A DNA stretch of 64,000 nt from JANWXD01 sp037446115 (GTDB taxonomy: Bacteria; Acidobacteriota; Terriglobia; Bryobacterales; Bryobacteraceae), in contig JBBIJF010000019.1 in assembly GCA_037446115.1 (NCBI GenBank), forward strand, positions 19,830 to 83,829, in the 5' to 3' direction. Shown one piece after another: positions 9,204 through 18,868 of the stretch. The notes under the pieces were generated by a model that searched no databases, was not told the origin of the DNA, and saw only the letters and a program-made list of their open reading frames with translations. Made by a program: the position numbers and the translations under genes. Within the stretch, counting starts at the first letter, position 1. Every line of letters begins with the position of its first letter.

Positions 9204-10566
9204 ACTCGCGGCGGTGTTGACGGCACTCGTGTTCGTGTGCCTGCCTGCGCCGTCGCAATCCAAGCCGATCACTCTGGTGGAAGCGGTGCGGCTGGCCTCG
9301 GAGAAATATCCTTCCGTTGAGGCCGCCCGTGCGGAAGCGGCCCGGGCTGCGGCGAGCCTGAGTCTTGCCCGCACCGCCTACCTGCCTCGCGCCGATTTCC
9401 TGGCCCAGGTCAACCGCGCTACGCGAAACAACGTTTTCGGCTTGCTGCTGCCTCAGCCCCTTGCGGTGCTGCCTGCCATCTCCGGGCCCGTGCTCGGCAC
9501 CAACGGCATGGAAAGCGTCTGGGGTAGCGCCGCCGGATTGCGGTTTTCCTGGGAAGCCTTCGATTTCGGCCGGCGGCGCGCGGCGGTGGAGGCCGCCCGG
9601 GCCGGCGAGCGCCGTGCCCGCGAGGCTGTGGAAACGCATCGCCTTGCTGCGGGAGCGGCCGCCGCCGAGGCGTTTGTGGCCGTGCTGGCCGCGGGGGAGA
9701 TCCGTAAGGCCGCCGAGGCGGCCGTGGAACGCGCGCGCATGTTCCATCGTATAGTGGAGGCGCTTGCCCGGGCCGGCCTTCGCCCAGGGGCGGACGCGGC
9801 CCGCGCGGCCGCCGAGGTGGCGGCTGCGGAAATCCAGCAACTGCGGGCGGAGGAGGCGCTCGAGCAGGCCCGCGCCGAGCTGGCCCGCTGGCTCGGTCTG
9901 CCCGCCGCCGAGCTTGTACCCGTGGCAGGGAAGCTGTTGGAGCTGCCGGAAGAAGTGGGCCTGCTCGGTTCGGAGCATCCTCGGCTGCGGGAGCAACGTG
10001 CCGCCATGGAGGAGGCTCAGGCTCGGGAGCGCACTTTCGAACACGCCTGGTACCCGCGCTTTTGGATCGAAGCTGCCGCCTACGGCCGCGGAACCGGCGC
10101 CCGCACCGATGGCTCCACGGGCGGAGCTGCGAGCGGGCTCGCGCCGAATTTCCAGAACTGGGCGGTCGGGCTGAATGTGACGTTTCCGCTCCTCGATCGG
10201 GCCGCCTTGCGCGCCCAACGCCAGCGGGAGGCGGAGGGCGGCCGTGCCGAACAGGAGCGGTACCGCGACCTTGCCCGCCAACTGCAAGCCGAGCAGGAAA
10301 AGGCCGCGGCGCGCTTGACGACGGCGCGGCGCATCGCCCAGAGCACGCCTGTGCAACTGGCCTCCGCGCGGGCGGCGGAGCAGCAGGCGACGGCGCGCTA
10401 CCAGGCCGGCCTGGGCACGGCGGTCGAAGTGGCCGAAGCACAGCGTCTGCTGGCCCAAGCCGAAGCAGAGGACGCTTTGGCCCGGCTGGGCGTCTGGCGC
10501 GCCTTGCTCGGCCTCGCCGCCGCGCAAGGAAGCCTGGAACCCTTTCTCGACGCAGCCGGGCGTTAG
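9196..10566 (+). CDS. TolC-family outer-membrane efflux protein
   Basis: The product has 456 residues, starting at GTG 9196, 8 bp inside padR; GGGGAG lies about 10 nt upstream. A signal peptide (LAAVLTALVFVCLPAPSQS) precedes ITLVEAVRLASEKYPSVEAARAE, the classical TolC/OEP first repeat. Long Ala/Glu/Arg-rich coiled-coil helices follow, and the second repeat begins near NFQNWAVGLNVTFPLLDRAALRA. It should trimerise as an outer-membrane channel with a periplasmic tunnel and pair with the RND permease and adaptor encoded downstream. The open frame extends upstream to 8842, but that part lies over padR in another frame and is not coding. Confidence 0.9.
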   Translation: MIRLAAVLTALVFVCLPAPSQSKPITLVEAVRLASEKYPSVEAARAEAARAAASLSLARTAYLPRADFLAQVNRATRNNVFGLLLPQPLAVLPAISGPVLGTNGMESVWGSAAGLRFSWEAFDFGRRRAAVEAARAGERRAREAVETHRLAAGAAAAEAFVAVLAAGEIRKAAEAAVERARMFHRIVEALARAGLRPGADAARAAAEVAAAEIQQLRAEEALEQARAELARWLGLPAAELVPVAGKLLELPEEVGLLGSEHPRLREQRAAMEEAQARERTFEHAWYPRFWIEAAAYGRGTGARTDGSTGGAASGLAPNFQNWAVGLNVTFPLLDRAALRAQRQREAEGGRAEQERYRDLARQLQAEQEKAAARLTTARRIAQSTPVQLASARAAEQQATARYQAGLGTAVEVAEAQRLLAQAEAEDALARLGVWRALLGLAAAQGSLEPFLDAAGR

Positions 10567-10588
10567 ACGGAGGCGGAAAGGAACCTTT

Positions 10589-13500
10589 ATGTGGTTGGTA
10601 CTTGCGGCATTACGCCGGCCGGTGACCGTCGTCGTGATCGTGGCGGCTGTGGCCGCCTGCTCGATTCTCGCGCTGCGGCGCATGCGCGTGGATATCTTTC
10701 CCGAGCTCGGCTCCCCGACGATCTATGTGGCACAACCGTACGGCGGTATGGATCCGGCCCAGATGGAAGGTTACTTGACTTACTATTACGAGTATCACTT
10801 CTTATATATCACCGGGATCGAGCACGTAGAATCCAAAAACATCCAAGGCGTGGCGTTAATGAAGCTTGTCTTCCATCCCGGGACGGATATGAGCCAGGCC
10901 ATGTCCCAGGTAGTGGGCTACGTCAACCGTGCGCGCGCCTTCATGCCGCCCGGGGCGGTGCCGCCGTTCATCGTACGGTTCGACGCGGGCAGCGTACCCA
11001 TCGCCCAGCTGGTGTTCTCCAGTCCGATTCGCGGCCCGGGGGAGATGCAGGACATTGCCATCAACCGCGTGCGTCCTCTGTTCGCCACGCTTCCGGGAGT
11101 TTCGGCGCCTCCGCCTTTCGGCGGCAACCAGCGTACGATCGTGGTGCGGCTGGATCCGGCGCGGATGCGGGCCTACCGCATCGGGCCGGAAGAGGCCATC
11201 GCCGCCGTGAGTCGGGCCACATCCGTGATGCCGGCCGGAACGCTGCGCATCGGCGAGCTGGCGCGGATTGCTTCCACCAACGCCAGCATCGGGGCGGACT
11301 TTGATGAACTGCTCGAGGCGCCGGTGCGCACGGGCCCGGCTCCCACCGTGTACCTCCGCGATATCGGAACGGTCGAAAACAGCACCGATATTCTCACTGG
11401 CTATGCTCACGTCAACGGGCGTCGCACAGTCTACATCCCGGTAACCAAGCGAGCGGATGCGTCCACCTTGGACGTGATCCGCCGCGTCCGTGCGGCGCTG
11501 CCCGGTATGCGGGCCGTGGTGCCGGAAGACGTGGAGATCCGCCTAGAGTTTGACCAGACCGGCTATGTGGTCCGCGCCATCCGTAACTTGCTTCACGAAG
11601 GCGTGCTGGGCGCCCTGCTGACAGGCTTGGTAGTGCTCTTGTTTCTGCGCGACTGGCGCAGCGCTCTGATCGTGATTACCACGATCCCCGCCGCCCTGCT
11701 CGCGGCAGTGGTGTGGTTGTGGGTTGCGGGTCAGACCATCAACATCATGACCTTGGGTGGCCTGGCGCTGGCGGTAGGCATGCTGGTGGACGAGGCTACA
11801 GTCGCCATCGAAAGCGTGCATGCACACCTGGCCGCCGGCTTGAGCCGCGGGCGCGCCGTGCTGGAGGCGGCACGCAAGACCGCGATTCCCCGGTTGCTGG
11901 CGATGCTGGCAATCGTGTCGGTGTTCCTCCCCTCGCTGTTCATGACCGGGGTGGCGAGACAGCTCTTCGTTCCGCTTTCGCTCGCAGTGGGCTTCGCCAT
12001 GCTGTCCTCTTACCTGCTTTCGAGCACGCTGGTGCCCGTATTGTCCGCCTGGATGTTGCGAGGCGGCCTCCGGGAAGGCACGTTTTTCGAGACGCTCCGG
12101 CGGTGGTACGGGATCTATTTGCGCTGGGTGCTGCGCTGGCGCTGGCCGCTCGTGGCCGGTTACACGCTGGGCTCCGCTGGCCTGATCCTGCTCCTGTGGC
12201 CGCAGCTCGGCACGGAAATTTTTCCCCGCGTGGACACGGGCCAGCTTCAGATCCGGCTTCGCGCCCCCACCGGTACGCGGATCGAGCGCACGGAACTGCT
12301 CGCCCTGAAGGTTCTGGACATGATTCGGAATGAGGTGGGAGCCGAACACGTCAGCATCACCACCGACTACGTCGGCGTGCAGCCTGCGAGCTATCCCGTC
12401 AATACGATTTATCTCTGGACCAGCGGTCCCCACGAGGCGGTCCTTCAGGTTGCGCTCAAGCCCTCCGCCCGCCTGCGGGGTGAAGCGTTGAAGGAGCGGC
12501 TGCGGCAGCGGTTCCGCCAGGAGCTTCCGGAGGTGAAGATCGCTTTTGAAGCCGGCGACATCGTCGAACGGGTCATGAGCTTCGGCTCGCCCGCGCCGGT
12601 GGAGGTTGCCGTCCAGGGCCCGAACATGAGTGCGAATCTGGCCTTCGCGGCGCGCGTTCGGGCGCAACTTGAGAAGCTCCCGTTCCTGCGCGACCTTCAG
12701 TACGGGCAGCCCCTCGATTACCCCACGGTCGAGGTTCGGATTGACCGGGAGCGAGCGGGTCAGTTCGGGCTTACTGCGACCAGCGTGGCCCGCTCCATGG
12801 TGGCCGCCACGTCTTCCAGCCGTTTCATCGAGCCCAACTACTGGCGCGATCCGGCCAGCGGCAATGCGTTTCAAATTCAGGTCGAGATTCCGCAGCACCA
12901 GATGGCCTCGCTCGAAGACCTCCGGGATTTGCCCGTGATGAACGGAAACGCGGGCCCAGCGGGCCTCCGGCCCCTGCTCGGAGACGTCGCCGATTTGCGC
13001 TACGGCACCGCCTTCGGGCTGATCGAACGCTACAACATGCAGCGCGTGGTGAGCTTCACGGCGAATCTCCACGGCGTGACCCTCGGCGAGGCTGCCCCGC
13101 GGATTCGGCAGGCAATTGCGGACGCCGGCCGGCCGCCGCGGGGGGTGAGCGTGGCCCTGCGCGGTCAGATACCGCCGTTGGAAGAGACGCTCTCCGGGCT
13201 GCGCGCCGGCCTGCTGCTCTCCATCGGGATGATTTTCGTGCTGCTGGCCGCCAATTTCCAGTCCTTCCGCCTGGCCTTCGCCGTGGTCTCGACCGCGCCG
13301 GCCGTGATCGCCGGCGCACTCCTGCTGTTGCTGGCGACGGGAACCACGATGAACGTCCAGTCCTTCATGGGAACGATCATGGCGCTCGGCATTTCCGTGG
13401 CCAATGCCATCCTGTTGGTCACCTTTGCCGAGATGAACCGGCAAGAAGGCACACCAGTCCTTGAGGCGGCCCTGGAAGGGGCGCGGGGCCGCTTGCGCGC

Positions 13501-13741
13501 CATCCTGATGACCGCCGCGGCCATGATGGCGGGCATGATGCCCATCGCGCTTGGGATCGGGGAGGCAGCCGAGCAGACAGCCCCGCTCGGGCGGGCAGTG
13601 ATCGGAGGCCTCGCGCTGGCCACCGTGGCCACCCTGACGGTGCTGCCCTCGGTGTATGCCATTCTGCAGCGCAAGGCGAGACCGGCGTCGCTTTCTCTGG
13701 ATCCCACCGATCCGGCGGGGCGGTATTACGAGGAGAAATAA
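10589..13741 (+). CDS. RND-family efflux permease (HAE1/CzcA-like)
   Basis: This 1050-residue inner-membrane pump has the usual plan: TM1 (VVVIVAAVAACSILAL), a large periplasmic porter loop, TM2-6, a second periplasmic loop, and TM7-12. TM4 contains NIMTLGGLALAVGMLVDEATVAIE, the proton-relay segment, in which the second Asp of the canonical VDDA is Glu. MVDE-type variants are known, so transport may be intact. Only one such gene is present, so it probably forms a homotrimer. A clear AGGAA site precedes ATG 10589. Order tolC-RND-adaptor under PadR suggests inducible expulsion of small molecules. Metal versus drug specificity cannot be decided; PPGAVPPFIVRFD resembles HAE1-like members. Confidence 0.92.
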   Translation: MWLVLAALRRPVTVVVIVAAVAACSILALRRMRVDIFPELGSPTIYVAQPYGGMDPAQMEGYLTYYYEYHFLYITGIEHVESKNIQGVALMKLVFHPGTDMSQAMSQVVGYVNRARAFMPPGAVPPFIVRFDAGSVPIAQLVFSSPIRGPGEMQDIAINRVRPLFATLPGVSAPPPFGGNQRTIVVRLDPARMRAYRIGPEEAIAAVSRATSVMPAGTLRIGELARIASTNASIGADFDELLEAPVRTGPAPTVYLRDIGTVENSTDILTGYAHVNGRRTVYIPVTKRADASTLDVIRRVRAALPGMRAVVPEDVEIRLEFDQTGYVVRAIRNLLHEGVLGALLTGLVVLLFLRDWRSALIVITTIPAALLAAVVWLWVAGQTINIMTLGGLALAVGMLVDEATVAIESVHAHLAAGLSRGRAVLEAARKTAIPRLLAMLAIVSVFLPSLFMTGVARQLFVPLSLAVGFAMLSSYLLSSTLVPVLSAWMLRGGLREGTFFETLRRWYGIYLRWVLRWRWPLVAGYTLGSAGLILLLWPQLGTEIFPRVDTGQLQIRLRAPTGTRIERTELLALKVLDMIRNEVGAEHVSITTDYVGVQPASYPVNTIYLWTSGPHEAVLQVALKPSARLRGEALKERLRQRFRQELPEVKIAFEAGDIVERVMSFGSPAPVEVAVQGPNMSANLAFAARVRAQLEKLPFLRDLQYGQPLDYPTVEVRIDRERAGQFGLTATSVARSMVAATSSSRFIEPNYWRDPASGNAFQIQVEIPQHQMASLEDLRDLPVMNGNAGPAGLRPLLGDVADLRYGTAFGLIERYNMQRVVSFTANLHGVTLGEAAPRIRQAIADAGRPPRGVSVALRGQIPPLEETLSGLRAGLLLSIGMIFVLLAANFQSFRLAFAVVSTAPAVIAGALLLLLATGTTMNVQSFMGTIMALGISVANAILLVTFAEMNRQEGTPVLEAALEGARGRLRAILMTAAAMMAGMMPIALGIGEAAEQTAPLGRAVIGGLALATVATLTVLPSVYAILQRKARPASLSLDPTDPAGRYYEEK

Positions 13742-13744
13742 ACA

Positions 13745-14842
13745 ATGCACGGCATCAGCTATATCGCCGCTGTAATGATCGCCGGCGCGGGGACGATGGC
13801 GGCACAACAGATGCTGGAAACCGCCGTGGTGGTCTCCAAACCGGTGGAGCGCCTGGTGCGGCTGCCGGGCGAGTTTTTGCCCTACGAGCGCGTGGACCTG
13901 CATGCACGCGTGGCGGGCTTTGTCGAACGCGTTGAAGGCGATCGGGGCAGCACGGTGCGGCGGGGGCAGACGCTGGTCGTGCTGTCAGCGCCTGAGATGG
14001 CGGCCAAGCTGGCGGAAGCCGAAGCCCGGGCGCAGGCGGCAATCTCGCAACGGGCCGAGGCCGAGGCGAGGCTCGTGGCCGCCGAGAACGCATACCAGCG
14101 CCTGAAGTCGGCGGCCGCCACGCCCGGCGCGGTGGCGGGTCTGGAGCTCATCCAGGCAGAGAAGGCAATGGAGGCGGCGCGGGCCCTGTCTGAAGCCCTG
14201 TCGAGCTCCGTGCGGGCGGCACAGGCGGCCGCGGAGGCGTTGCGAGAGCTCCAAAGTTACCTGACGGTCGCTGCGCCGTTCGACGGCGTCATTACCGAGC
14301 GCTTCGTCCACCCGGGGGCTTTGGTGGGGCCGGGTTCGGGGACTGCCGAGCCGTTGCTGCGCCTCGAGAATAACCGCCGGCTGCGGCTGGTGGTTTACGT
14401 CCCGGAGGCGGAAAGCGGAAGCATCGTGACGGGGGCGCGCGTGCCGTTCACGGTTACGGCATTCCCGGGAGAAACGTTCTACGCCCGCGTCGCACGCCCC
14501 GCGCGCTCGCTTGACCCGAAGACGCGCGCCATGCCCGTCGAGCTGGACGTAGACAATGCAGCCGGACGTCTGGCTCCTGGGATGTATGCCGAGGTGGAGT
14601 GGCCGGTCCGGCGTTCCCGAGCCTCCCTGCTGGTTCCTCCTTCCAGCGTCGTCACCACCACCGAACGGAGTTTTGTCATCCGCGTGCGCGAGGGCAAGGC
14701 GGAATGGGTGGACGTGCGTCGGGGCGCGCCTGCAGCAGATCTCCTGGAAGTGTTCGGCCCGCTGCGGCCCGGCGATGTCATATTGCGCCGCGGCACGGAC
14801 GAAATCCGCCCCGGAAGTTTGGTAAAAGTACAAAAGCCATGA
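13745..14842 (+). CDS. RND periplasmic adaptor (membrane fusion protein)
   Basis: The 365-residue product starts 3 nt after the RND stop with GAGGAG supplied by the end of the permease gene. An N-terminal export signal precedes LPGEFLPYERVDLHARVAGFVERVEGDRGSTVRRGQTLVVLSAPEM, the biotinyl-lipoyl half-motif. An Ala/Glu-rich alpha-helical hairpin (about residues 85-165) follows, then the second lipoyl half (LTVAAPFDGVITERFVHPGALV), a beta-barrel and the membrane-proximal domain. It should bridge the RND permease and the TolC-like channel. The stop overlaps the next start (ATGA), so the amidohydrolase gene is translationally coupled to it. Confidence 0.92.
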   Translation: MHGISYIAAVMIAGAGTMAAQQMLETAVVVSKPVERLVRLPGEFLPYERVDLHARVAGFVERVEGDRGSTVRRGQTLVVLSAPEMAAKLAEAEARAQAAISQRAEAEARLVAAENAYQRLKSAAATPGAVAGLELIQAEKAMEAARALSEALSSSVRAAQAAAEALRELQSYLTVAAPFDGVITERFVHPGALVGPGSGTAEPLLRLENNRRLRLVVYVPEAESGSIVTGARVPFTVTAFPGETFYARVARPARSLDPKTRAMPVELDVDNAAGRLAPGMYAEVEWPVRRSRASLLVPPSSVVTTTERSFVIRVREGKAEWVDVRRGAPAADLLEVFGPLRPGDVILRRGTDEIRPGSLVKVQKP

Positions 14843-16386
14843 AACACGTGCTCCCGCTTCTTGCGGCCCTGACCTGTTCAGCGTCGGAGCTCCCACCTCT
14901 TGACCAGCTCAAGCAGGTTGCCTCCGAGATGACGGATGCCCGGGCGGCGTTCACGCAGCAGATCGTGGACTCGATCTTCAGCTTCGCCGAGTTGGGCTAC
15001 CAGGAGTTTGAAACCTCGGCGTATCTCACAGAGCTGCTCGAAAAGGAAGGATTCCGGGTCGAGCGCGGCGTGGCCGGGATGCCGACGGCTTTTGTTGCAA
15101 GCTGGGGTTCCGGCAAACCCGTGATCGGCTTCATGGCGGACATTGACGGGCTGCCGGAGACCTCTCAGAAGCCCGGGGTGGCCTATCACGACCCGCTGAT
15201 CCCCAACGGCCCGGGCCACGGTGAGGGTCACAACGCCGGCCAAGCGGTCAACATCACGGCGGCGCTGGTGGTCAAGCAGCTCATGGAGCGATACAAGATT
15301 CCGGGCACGTTGCGGATCTATCCGGGGGTGGCCGAGGAGCTGCTCGGCAGCCGGACCTACATGGTGCTGGCCGGATTGTTCCGAGACGTGGATGTGATGC
15401 TGAGCAGCCACATCAGCAGCGACTTCGGAACCCATTACGGCCCGCGCGGATCAGGGCTCGTTTCGACCCAGTACACCTTTCACGGGCAGAGCGCCCACGG
15501 GGCCGGCTCCCCCTGGCGCGGTCGCAGCGCGCTCGATGCCGTCGAGCTGATGAATGTGGCGTGGAACTATCGCCGCGAGCACCTGCGCCCGCAGCAGCGG
15601 TCCCACTATGTGATCGTGCACGGCGGCGATCAGCCCAACGTGGTGCCGCCGGTGGCGACGGTGTGGTACTTCTTCCGCGAGTGGGACTACGACCGCATCC
15701 GCGAGCTGCATCAAATCGGCACGCGCATCGCCCAGGCCGCCGCGCAGATGACCGACACGACCATGACGGAGCGCGTGCTGGCTGCCACTTGGCCGGGGCA
15801 TTTCAACAAGCCTCTGGCGGAAGCCTTACACGCCAACATCCGGCGGGTGGGCATGCCGGCATGGTCCCCGGAGGACGAGCAGTTGGCCCGCGCCGCGCAG
15901 GCCGAATTGAAGGCCCGGGTCGAGGGCTTGCGCAAGCAGGTGGCGGAGCTGAAACCGGACGCCGATCCCTACGAATCGGCGGGGTCGGACGACATCGCCG
16001 AGGTTTCCTGGAATCTGCCCACGGTGGTGCTGCGCTATCCCGGCAACATTCCGGGAATGATCGGACATCACTGGTCGAGCGCCATCGCCATGGCCACACC
16101 GATCGCCCACAAAGGGGCTACGGCAGGAGCCAAAGCTATGGCGATGACGGCCCTGGACGTGCTCCTGCGTCCGGAGCTGCTGGAGTCCGCACGAGCGTAC
16201 TTCGCCGAGCAGACGAAAGAGACTAAGTGGAAGTCGCTGATTCCCGAAGGTACGCAGCCTCCGGTTGAGTTGAACCGCGAGCGGATGGAACGGTTTCGCT
16301 CCCAGCTGAAGCCGCTGCGCTACGATCCTTCGCGCTACCGCACCTATCTCGAGCAGCTCGGCATCAAATACCCGACTCTCCGGTGA
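14839..16386 (+). CDS. Exported M20D amidohydrolase, AbgB-like
   Basis: The 515-residue protein starts at ATG 14839, overlapping the adaptor stop by 4 bp. It has a short export-like N-terminus (MKHVLPLLAALTCSAS). The fold is M20 dipeptidase/amidohydrolase: FMADIDGLPETS, GHGEGHNAG (about residues 126-134), GVAEELLGSRTY with the catalytic Glu pair, and GSDDIAEVSWNLPTV, which closely resembles subunit B of p-aminobenzoyl-glutamate hydrolase. In the metal-binding loop a Glu (about 129) replaces the usual Cys of GHGCGHN. It may hydrolyse an amide-linked compound in the periplasm. Coupling to an efflux operon hints that its substrate or product is related to what is exported. Its 3' end overlaps the convergent gene by 23 bp. 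Confidence 0.85.
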   Translation: MKHVLPLLAALTCSASELPPLDQLKQVASEMTDARAAFTQQIVDSIFSFAELGYQEFETSAYLTELLEKEGFRVERGVAGMPTAFVASWGSGKPVIGFMADIDGLPETSQKPGVAYHDPLIPNGPGHGEGHNAGQAVNITAALVVKQLMERYKIPGTLRIYPGVAEELLGSRTYMVLAGLFRDVDVMLSSHISSDFGTHYGPRGSGLVSTQYTFHGQSAHGAGSPWRGRSALDAVELMNVAWNYRREHLRPQQRSHYVIVHGGDQPNVVPPVATVWYFFREWDYDRIRELHQIGTRIAQAAAQMTDTTMTERVLAATWPGHFNKPLAEALHANIRRVGMPAWSPEDEQLARAAQAELKARVEGLRKQVAELKPDADPYESAGSDDIAEVSWNLPTVVLRYPGNIPGMIGHHWSSAIAMATPIAHKGATAGAKAMAMTALDVLLRPELLESARAYFAEQTKETKWKSLIPEGTQPPVELNRERMERFRSQLKPLRYDPSRYRTYLEQLGIKYPTLR

Positions 16387-18745
16387 GCGCCACCGCCGGG
16401 CTGGAAAGCGGCTGGCGGGCCGGGCGCCGGGCAAGCGCCAGCCGCAGAATCAGCAGCGCGCAGAAATAGAGAGCGCCGCCCGCCACGAGCGTCAGGCGCA
16501 GGCCGGCGTAGATGGCCGCGACAATCGCCAGCACGGATCCCATCACACTGGCGGCCGCATTGAGGGACCAGGCCAGCTTAACGGAGGAGGCGTGGCGGGT
16601 TTCGAGCAGGGCAAGGCCGGTCGGGAAGGGCATCCCCATCCAGAACGCGGGTGCGGCAACCAGCACTGCCGCCAGGATCACCTTAAGGCCGAACGGCCAG
16701 GCTACGGCGGCCTCACTCAGCGCAGGCACCACCCAGGCCAAGAGAATGACAATGACGCCCGCCGAGGCCAGCACCGCACTCAGACGGGCGATCGAGAGCG
16801 CGACGATTCGCCGCGACAACAAACTGCCCGCTCCGCTCGCCATGAGCATCGTCAAAATCACCACGGTAAGGGCATAGGTGGGATGCCCGAGAAACAGCAC
16901 CAGTTTCTGGATCAGGGCCACCTGCACGATGATGTAGCCTGCCCCGATGGCAACGAAATACAACAGGAGCGCCGGCACTCCTTTCTCACGCGGCAAACGG
17001 CCGCCAAGCAGAAACGGAGGCAGCGCGAGGATCAGGGCGGTTGCGGCCACGCTCACCCCCACAAGACTGAACAACAGGGGCACGGCGCGGTTGATCTTGT
17101 AATCTGCGCTGAGGCGTGAGGCGCTTTTGAGGAATTCCCAAATGTCGCGCGGTTGTACGGTGTAAAAGAAGAAGGGCCGGTCGTCGGTGACCGGCGAGAT
17201 GTCATAGGGGTAGGTTCGCTGGAAGGCCCGTGGATCCGGCGCGGTGAGCAGTCTGGCGAACGCGTTGGCGCCACTGTCTCCCGGCAGGTACAGCAGTTGT
17301 AGACCGGCCGCGGCGGTGGCCTGGCGGAGGCGCGCCAGATCGCCGGACGGGAAGGGCCGGCGGGCGATCAGGATCGTGTCGGTGGCGCCCCAGCCCGCCA
17401 AGTCTCTATCGGTACCTTCGCGAAGTACGGCGATGTGGCGTTGCGGCTCGCGCTGCCCCAGGCTTTTGAGCGCTTCCATGGCGAGCGCCACCAGACGCAG
17501 CGACTCGCGCGGCGGCTCCAGGCCCCAGCGCGTGAAAGCAAGTAGGCCGTCGGGGGTCAGCCGACTGAGATAATCGCGGAACGCTTCGATCGTGTAGAGG
17601 CTGTTCTCCGACAAAGCGAAGGCTCCGGCGGCGGTGGCGGCCCAGGTGTCCACCAGCGTGGCCTGGATCACCTGGTAACGTTCCGAGGTGCGCCGCACGA
17701 AGCGGCGCCCGTCTTCGATCACCAGGCGGACCTCGGGGCGGAAATAGAGACGCCGGCTGAGGTCGGGGAAGCGTTCACGCATGATGGTACGGGCGATGAT
17801 CGGGTTGATCTCGACACCCGTGACGTCGCGGCTGCCCGCAGCCAGGGCTCGGGCGATGTCGTAGCCGCCGCCGGCGCCGATGACCAGCGTCTTGGCCCCG
17901 GGGCGCAGGAGATAGGGCATGCCGGGGCTTTTGTAGAGCAGCTCGCGGCGGTCCTTCTGGGTGAGATTGTCAAAGTCATACTGGGGAATGCCTGTGGAGG
18001 CGTCGGCATCAATGAAGATGCTGAGGCCGTTCCAGGCCGGGTCCGGCGCCAGGGCCACACGGGAAAAGCTGTTCCATTTCACAAAGCGCTCGTCTTTGAG
18101 GCTTCGGCCTTTGGCAAACCGCACGTCAATGATCGCCGCCTTGGCATTGAGGATGACGAGTGCAACCAGGGTCAGCGCCAGCCCCGCGCTCGCGGCGCGC
18201 CTGCTGACGTCACCAGCCTGGCTGAACCAGACTGCGGCCGCTGCTGCGTACAGGATCGCAGCCGCCAGTACCGTATTCGGCCCGCCGAGGGTGTTTAAAA
18301 GCGGGATCAAGGCCAGACAGCCCGCGCCCGCGCCGAGCAGGTCGAAAAAATACACCCGCCCAATCCGTTCGATACCTTCCGAGATGACCAGGGAGATGAC
18401 GGCGCCGGAAAAGAAAAACGGCAACGCACTGAGGAAGTAGACTCCTGCGAGAGTCCAATAGCCGGGATCCCCGCGGCGAGAGAGCAGAAAGGCCAGACAC
18501 CCCACCACAGCCAGGCTGTTCAGCACCGACAGGATGCCGAGCTTGGAGAAGAACTTTCCGTGCCAGCCGGCAACCACGTAAGAAAAGACCCCTCCCGCCC
18601 CAAGTCCGAATAGCGCGATGGAGATGGCTAAGAACGCGAAGTGGTAGTAGAAAACGACGGAAAAGATCCGCGTGATCGCCAGCTCAAGGATGAGCGCAGC
18701 GGACGTGGTCAGCGCCAGTCCGAGGTACAGATAGGGCCACGGCAT
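16364..18745 (-). CDS. Polytopic membrane protein with spermidine-synthase-like domain
   Basis: This 793-residue protein has about seven N-terminal membrane helices (YLYLGLALTTSAALILELAITRIFSVVFYYH onward), a soluble Rossmann methyltransferase-like core (TLVIGAGGGYDIARALAAG, VTGVEINP, VRLVIEDGRRFVRRT, LSENSLYTIEAFRDYL) and another block of membrane helices at the C-terminus. The core resembles spermidine synthase, and such membrane-embedded versions are common in Acidobacteriota. Whether it makes polyamines is unknown; a modification of a membrane or periplasmic compound is equally possible. ATG 18745 is chosen because it opens directly into the first membrane helix. The frame is open to a TTG at 18838. 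It ends 23 bp inside the convergent M20 gene. Confidence 0.8.
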   Translation of the reverse strand: MPWPYLYLGLALTTSAALILELAITRIFSVVFYYHFAFLAISIALFGLGAGGVFSYVVAGWHGKFFSKLGILSVLNSLAVVGCLAFLLSRRGDPGYWTLAGVYFLSALPFFFSGAVISLVISEGIERIGRVYFFDLLGAGAGCLALIPLLNTLGGPNTVLAAAILYAAAAAVWFSQAGDVSRRAASAGLALTLVALVILNAKAAIIDVRFAKGRSLKDERFVKWNSFSRVALAPDPAWNGLSIFIDADASTGIPQYDFDNLTQKDRRELLYKSPGMPYLLRPGAKTLVIGAGGGYDIARALAAGSRDVTGVEINPIIARTIMRERFPDLSRRLYFRPEVRLVIEDGRRFVRRTSERYQVIQATLVDTWAATAAGAFALSENSLYTIEAFRDYLSRLTPDGLLAFTRWGLEPPRESLRLVALAMEALKSLGQREPQRHIAVLREGTDRDLAGWGATDTILIARRPFPSGDLARLRQATAAAGLQLLYLPGDSGANAFARLLTAPDPRAFQRTYPYDISPVTDDRPFFFYTVQPRDIWEFLKSASRLSADYKINRAVPLLFSLVGVSVAATALILALPPFLLGGRLPREKGVPALLLYFVAIGAGYIIVQVALIQKLVLFLGHPTYALTVVILTMLMASGAGSLLSRRIVALSIARLSAVLASAGVIVILLAWVVPALSEAAVAWPFGLKVILAAVLVAAPAFWMGMPFPTGLALLETRHASSVKLAWSLNAAASVMGSVLAIVAAIYAGLRLTLVAGGALYFCALLILRLALARRPARQPLSSPAVALTGESGI

Positions 18746-18868
18746 TCCCGGTCGCGAGGAGGATGCGGAAGGGCCCTGCAACTCACCATGGTACGCCACA
18801 GCCGGCAGCCTGCGTCCTGTCTTGGTGACTAGACGCAACGAAACGGCAGCCCGTTTCGCCGGCGTGTC

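Noticed and set aside
11543..13903. 786-codon open frame on the minus strand over the RND permease gene
   Set aside because: It is a shadow of the high-GC permease gene; the translation is His/Gly/Arg-rich with no domain, and the plus-strand protein has full RND motifs.
14599..14838. Upstream extension of the M20 amidohydrolase frame to 14599
   Set aside because: It lies in another frame of the adaptor gene; ATG 14839 overlaps the adaptor stop and opens a signal-like sequence.
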